Source of the DNA: Branchiostoma lanceolatum
Lineage: Eukaryota; Chordata; Leptocardii; Amphioxiformes; Branchiostomatidae
NCBI RefSeq assembly: GCF_035083965.1
Contig: NC_089722.1
Span: forward strand, 43,710,697-43,774,696
DNA: 64,000 nt
Direction of reading: 5' to 3'
Each line of letters opens with the position of its first letter. Position 1 is the stretch's first letter. The position numbers and the translations under genes were made by a program. Positions 58,961 through 64,000 of the stretch are shown one piece after another. The notes under the pieces are model-generated. The model was not told the DNA's origin. It saw only the letters and a list, made by a program, of their open reading frames with translations, and searched no databases.

Positions 58961-59185
58961 TGTGCAAATTAAGTGCCAATTAGCATAATTTGCACTTCAT
59001 TGTGTATATCTCTGTCTAAGCTACCTGCATACTTAATATCATGGAAATCCGTTGTTGCTTTGTTCAGTTATTCTCCTTAGAAGATTTTCACAATAACGCC
59101 CTTGCAGTTCCAGAGCAAGCTGCTAGGGGGCCCAAACCTACATAACTTCTTTATTACATCACAAGCTATCTGCCACCACTCTGCT

Positions 59186-59266
59186 CTGCTCTACTCTACT
59201 CTACTCTACTCTACTCTACTCTACTCTACTCTACTCTACTCTACTCTACTCTACTCTACTTTACTC
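59186..59266 (+). repeat. (CTACT)n microsatellite
   Basis: About 16 uninterrupted 5-bp units, preceded by CTGCT variants and ended by a CTTTACTCTATG variant. Confidence 0.9.
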
Positions 59267-60004
59267 TATGCTGCACACGAAGCTGAAGGTTGAAATTTAA
59301 GAAAAATGGTGGATATGTGATCAAAGCTACTGCGCATGCGTTGTAAAATTGTCGTCTGCAACAAGGCAAGGATGGAAACTTCTGTTTTACTGTGCTCTGC
59401 TGAAAGTACTTTTAATTCAGACATGTGAAGTTCAATACGAATGTTTTCAGATATCTATTGATATTTACATTGTAGGCATTGATATAATGAACTCTTTACA
59501 CGACTTTGTGATGAATGGTACGATTCGTATCTTGTTGCGGGTGTTTACATATCAATGAGTACTTAGTCTCTATCGAGTACTTTATGAAATGGTATTCTTA
59601 AAAAAATACAACAGAGATGAGCAAGTTTTGTAGAATTACTGTCACTGGAAACGATAGGTAGTTATAAAACTAAAAAACAAACTTATTTCCGTCAAATATG
59701 ATATAGTCTGACGCCTGACTTTGTACTGATATCCTTTCAAATGTTGTGGTTTAGTGTAACAAGTGTGCATACAGAAAGGTCAGGCTGTGATGTTCATTTT
59801 GTCATTTATTCACTAACCTAAACACTAATATTGGAACACTAATGATAATTCTATACCTGGAGTGTTTATCGTTATGAAGAATTGGAAAGTAAGCTTGTGC
59901 GATATAAAGGGACTGTCATGGCTGATATGTAAGAAGTATTCTAATTTTTGACAACTGAAAATATAAAAAAAATGCATGATCAAAGAACAGGTTCCATTCC
60001 ATTC

Positions 60005-60150
60005 ATGATGAATGATTGGTTTATTTGATAAACATTGTCAATAAAACAGGTTGAGGCAGCCACAAATGGCTGAATTGGCAAATTTTTGTACAATTGCGTT
60101 CTTAGGCCTTCTTAACCATAAGGCAATTCAGACTCTTAACTAAAGTTATT
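60005..60150 (-). mobile_element. LINE 3'-end fragment, second copy
   Basis: Same element end as 22574-22740 ('cagccacaaatggctgaat', 'cgttcttaggccttcttaac'), in the same position relative to the array 3' module. Confidence 0.4.
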
Positions 60151-61084
60151 TTGTAGCCGTACATCATTCGTCAGTCTACCAAACGATAAAAGTTAAGATA
60201 ATAAGCACCTGTTCTATTCAATTTTTACTTTTGTGGCAGATGTGTGTTGTTGTGCTGGCCGTTCAGGGTCACATCTTTCTAGCGTTATGAATTCCATTTT
60301 CATCACACAGCACCCTCATGTAACTCCTTTACTGTTGTACCCCGTTATTCTTGCAGTACGCACTAGAAATTCGTGCCGTAGCCGCTATCATGAATCACAT
60401 GATTACTACCAACACAGATGTGCGTCCATGATAATAATAGTTTATATTTACACTAAGAGCTAACACGGATTCAGAAAGTATATCTATATGCGTACATGAT
60501 ATATAATGTGCGAACACCAGTTATACACGCAAAATATTCAAGGCAAAAAAAAAACACTGTGTATTTTGTGTACAAGATGGTACCCACCTCCGTTGGTGAT
60601 TTTTCTTCCCATATCAACTGCATAAACCCGTGTATGACATTCTGTGTTGACAAAAAAAAAAAGAAAACAAGCTGAAAACAGAAATGGCAGCGGATAAGTG
60701 TTAGGCCTTTTGTAATGTATGCAGAAATTCCCACCCAATTAGTGGGTAATCAGGTGCAAAATAATTACTACCAACACAGATGAGCTTCCATGATAGAAAT
60801 ATATTTACTACTAAGAGCTAACAAAAGGACAGAAAGTATATCTACATGTATATGCGTACATAATGTATAATGTGCCAACACCAGTTATACACGCAAAATA
60901 ACCAAGGCAAAAAAACACCAGTTACAGAGTGTCTTTTGTCTCCGTTGGTGATTTTTTCTTCTTCCCATGTAAATACCCTGTATGTGACATTCTCTTTTGC
61001 CAAAAAAAGGATAACAAGAAGACAGTGGATAGGTGTAGCCCCTTTGTAATGTCTGCAATGAAGCCAGAAATATCCACAGAAACT

Positions 61085-61205
61085 GGGTAACCAGGCGCAA
61101 AATATGACCTTTCACCCCAAGTCAAGTTCACCTTTCACCCGCCGCTTAGCTTAGGTAAGAAGAGACTTGCAGGATTGTGAAGAGAAAAATCAACACTAGA
61201 ACCAG
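61085..61205 (+). promoter_or_regulatory. Orphan array promoter and exon 1
   Basis: DR1-like sites at 61105-61118 and 61127-61140, starts 22 bp apart; donor ACCAG|GTAAGAAC after 61205. Near-identical to the block at 1165-1288. No zinc-finger coding exon follows before the LINE at about 62.2 kb or the window end. The coding exon was lost or lies beyond the LINE. Confidence 0.7.
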
Positions 61206-62185
61206 GTAAGAACTTGAGTTATGCTAAATACCTGCCTTATCGTGAGGCAGAGGAGCTATAGGTCGTTTCTATGGTGTACGGGTCACATCAGGACGGAATG
61301 TAAGGCTTTTCGGAGGTCGAGAGAAGGGGGAGGGGGGAGGGGCGAAACCACACGTCACGTATTTTGGGATAGAAGTGCCGTTTTTGTTAGAAAAATCCCA
61401 AGAAGGGTGATAAAGTATAACCGGAATGAGGCAACTGTAATAGAGAGAATGTGGAAATGAAACGAAAAGCAAATTTGATTGGCGTGCATGGGTGGTCGAC
61501 TTTGGGAAAATGGTCTGTTCAAGGAGGTTATGGTTTGTTGTAAAGCAGATTCATGATACTAAAGTAGCCTCCGATGCTCCGAACTCCGATGGGAGTTCAG
61601 GGAGAACAAGAATCGGGCCCGGCGTGCAAGTTAGAAGGCCGGTGTCGCACAAGTAGAAGTGAAATTGTGTCACGACCAAGAAGGGAAAGTATATATGTAA
61701 TATCAAGCAAAACTCCCTTCGTAAGAGCAAATGTCTGTAAGGATCAAACAATGGTGACAGGGGTAAAAAAAATCGAGTCGGCTCATATTTTGCACAACGA
61801 TAGTACTTGGCCCACTGTCCCTCAAAATAGCTTTCTTTTTGCTCAACACCGATTGTTGCCAAGTTTTGGGGCCATTTTCCCTGATTTGGGCATGTCAAAA
61901 ACATGAAAATTGGCTCATTTTTGGACATGATTACGAGCAGATGCTTGAATTTAATGGGAAAACAAAAACTGGGCTAACGAGAGCAACTACTCAGATTTAC
62001 TAGAATAGCTTGGAAGTTTTCAGAAATCCAAGTTGAAGTGCTTGGGCAACCTCAAAACAATACAGTGTTTGTAGCTTGTGAAAAAAGGTAATTTTGTCCC
62101 AACTTTGAAACGCTGTAAGTCCAAAAGTGGTGTTTTGTTTTGCTTGAAATTTACATCATATATAGAGCCCTTTCACCCTATATAG
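61206..62185. other. Remnant intron and unassigned sequence
   Basis: Bases 61206-61560 match the 5' part of the copy-1 intron. Bases 61600-61730 match one TIR of the TAGCC element (as at 2455-2575). The rest, with long phrases on both strands, shows no gene. Confidence 0.5.
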
Positions 62186-64000
62186 AGCCAGTCACCCTTT
62201 CAAGTCAGCCCCCCCTCACAGTCACAGTCCCATTCTTCATGGGTCTGTGATACTTGTGACCTCCGTGTCTCATGGAACGACCGTGGCATAGAATGCGAAA
62301 AATGTGGCCAATGGTTCCACGGACATTGCCAGAGTGTTGACACACAATATTATGAAGATTTGGCAGACTCAAACATTCATTGGTATTGCGCAATATGTGG
62401 TAGTCCCAACAGTAGAACTGTGTTTGATCTATATGGAATTGACTGGTCGGGGTCATCACTTCATGATTCGTCCCTAAATTCCTGTAAAACACCAACTGAT
62501 CTTCAGTTCAAACCTCAACATACATCTACTCCCTCAAGAAGTAGCCAACAAGACAAGTGGAGAGATAGACCTTTACGTATTTTAAATATTAATTTCCAGT
62601 CAGCTAGCTCAAAAAGATCAGAACTTCCACACCTTTTGGAAAGTCTAAAACCTGATATAGTCATTGGATCAGAGACTTGGCTAGATCCAACGATTGCGAG
62701 TACAGAATTCTTCCCAGATTTGTATAGAGTATACAGGAAAGATAGAGGTGGACGTGGGGGAGGTGTGTTGATTGCCGCCCACAACAACATTGACAGTTTT
62801 GCAGCCCCGGAGCTGGAGGTGGACAATTGCGAACTCCTGTGGGTACGCATCAAGTTGAGAGGTAGGCGAGCCCTCTATGTTGCTGCCTTTTACAGACCGG
62901 ACGTTGGCGACGAGCCTAGTCTGATACACTTGGCTACATCACTTCAGAGGGCATCTCAGCTACAGAATGCTTTCCTTCTCATAGGGGGTGATTTCAATCT
63001 CCCCGGATGGGATTGGACCACAACCACCTTAAAACCAAAGGCACCTCATCCCCGTCTTCATCAGGACCTCCTTAGTATGCTGTATGACAATGGTTTGGAA
63101 CAAATGGTCAAGCAACCAACTAGGGAAGCCAACACTTTGGACCTGTTCTTAACAAACTTTCCCGACTTGGTCCCCCGGGTAGAGGTGGTACCTGGACTTT
63201 CAGACCACTGTATACCGTACTGTGAAATTAGCACCAGTGCTAGGAGAAAGAAACAATCTCCACGCCAGATCCCCTGTACAATAAGGCAGATTTGGACAGT
63301 CTGAGAGCTGCAGCCACAGAACTTAGTACAGAAATTCAGGGAAAACATGACAATTTTACAACAGAAGAGCTATGGGTTACCTTTAAAGACTCTCTACTCG
63401 CAGCAGTTAAGATGCATATACCACACAAAGTGGCAAGGACCAAGACTGACCAGCCTTGGGTCACGCCAAGTATCCGGAAGCTCATCAATAGACGGAATAG
63501 GAAATACCGTCAGATGAAGAAAACCGGATCGGCCTCACTGAGAGAGGAGGTGAAGGTACTACGCCACACTATCCAGCGACAGATTCGCCGGAGTTACTGG
63601 AGCTACCTGAACTCAGTCTTTACCGAAGAAACAGCGGCTGGTCAGCCGGGTAAGAGGTTTTGGACATACATTAAAAAACAGCGCTCGTCCAATGTGGGCG
63701 TGGCACCACTCAAAAAGGATGGTCATTTGACTTCAAACCCTCAGGAGCAAGCAGAACTGCTAAACGACCAGTTCCAATCTGTCTTCGGGGAGGGTAGACA
63801 ATACACTGATGAAGAATTTGAACAGAAAACTGGTATGCAAAACACTGACATCCCAGCAATGGACAATATAAACATCAACTGCGAGGGTGTGAGGAAACTC
63901 ATGAAGAAACTTGATCCTCACAAAGCAGGAGGACCAGACGGTATAAGCACCAGAGTGCTGCGGGAGCTTGCAACAGAACTAGCACCAGCACTCACAGTCA
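62186..64000 (+). mobile_element. PHD-APE-RT LINE, 5' portion, runs off the window
   Basis: Order: PHD finger, APE endonuclease, start of reverse transcriptase. The left border lies near the last upstream in-frame stop (62183-62185) and may be a few tens of bases off. The RT proper lies mostly beyond 64000. CR1/L2-like group by domain order; exact clade not set. Confidence 0.8.
62222..64000 (+). CDS. LINE ORF: PHD finger, APE endonuclease, RT (partial)
   Basis: The frame is open from 62186 with no ATG in its first part, so the start is uncertain. PHD-type zinc ligands: CDTC, CEKC, HGHC, CAIC within residues 10-60. APE domain from NINFQSASSKRSE, SETWLD, GGGVLIAA, GGDFNLPGWDW, LSDHCIPY. At about 63270 the frame shifts by one base (RQIPCTIR where LYNKADLDSL is open in another frame). 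That second frame then stays open to the window end and includes QPWVTPSIRKLINRRNRKYR and KKLDPHKAGGPDGISTRVL, the start of the RT domain. Apart from that shift it looks undamaged. Confidence 0.8.

Larger units (their letters stand above)
57860..61084. other. 3' flank, LINE remnant, pentanucleotide repeat, duplicated flank
   Basis: Contains a minus-strand LINE remnant (58036-58960), a (CTACT)n run, the array 3' sequence (59560-60000), an inverted LINE end (60005-60150), and from 60.4 kb a near copy of the first kilobase of the window. No host gene seen. Confidence 0.6.

Overview
The window looks like nuclear DNA of an invertebrate deuterostome, most likely a lancelet (Branchiostoma). The reasons are a tandem array of C2H2 zinc-finger genes, AG-GT introns, and a dense, diverse set of transposons: Kolobok, TTAA-type MITEs, GIY-YIG Penelope-like elements with hammerhead motifs, and a 2A-bearing APE LINE. 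The species call is inference; no search was run.

Backbone: ten plus-strand zinc-finger genes share one plan (coding exons start at 2742, 7705, 13255, 19991, 24481, 28079, 40963, 49096, 52678 and 56714). Each has a promoter plus non-coding first exon with two DR1-like sites whose starts are exactly 22 bp apart, a splice donor CAG|GTAAG, an intron of about 0.4-1.5 kb, and a single coding exon. That exon encodes a short N-terminal module (consensus start MAEAGNGSPTAVPQ, with a repeated GSPT motif) followed by 6-22 fingers of two alternating types. An eleventh promoter (about 61.1 kb) has lost its coding exon, and a 3' module at the window start belongs to a gene to the left, so the array runs past both edges. 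Copies 7705 (frameshifts) and 40963 (one nonsense codon) are damaged. Copy 13255 runs into a satellite-like array of 84-bp fingers lacking a zinc-binding Cys. One unrelated minus-strand zinc-finger gene (10450-12337) sits inside the array and has its own CRE promoter.

Duplication history: genes 28079+40963 and genes 49096+52678 are two copies of a two-gene block. The first copy was later enlarged by an 8.1-kb Kolobok-type DNA transposon (30266-38341), a SINE, a palindromic MITE, and a Penelope-like element with a LINE nested in it (42215-47079). The second copy preserves several of the empty sites, so target-site duplications can be read directly.

The Kolobok element appears intact. It has a nine-exon THAP-domain transposase whose splice phases all agree (771 aa), a three-exon gene for a protein like the P2X7 C-terminal (ballast) domain (202 aa), an inverted orphan first exon of a second ballast-type gene, and matching CRE-containing subterminal inverted repeats. 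The window ends inside a PHD-APE-RT LINE (about 62.2-64.0 kb).
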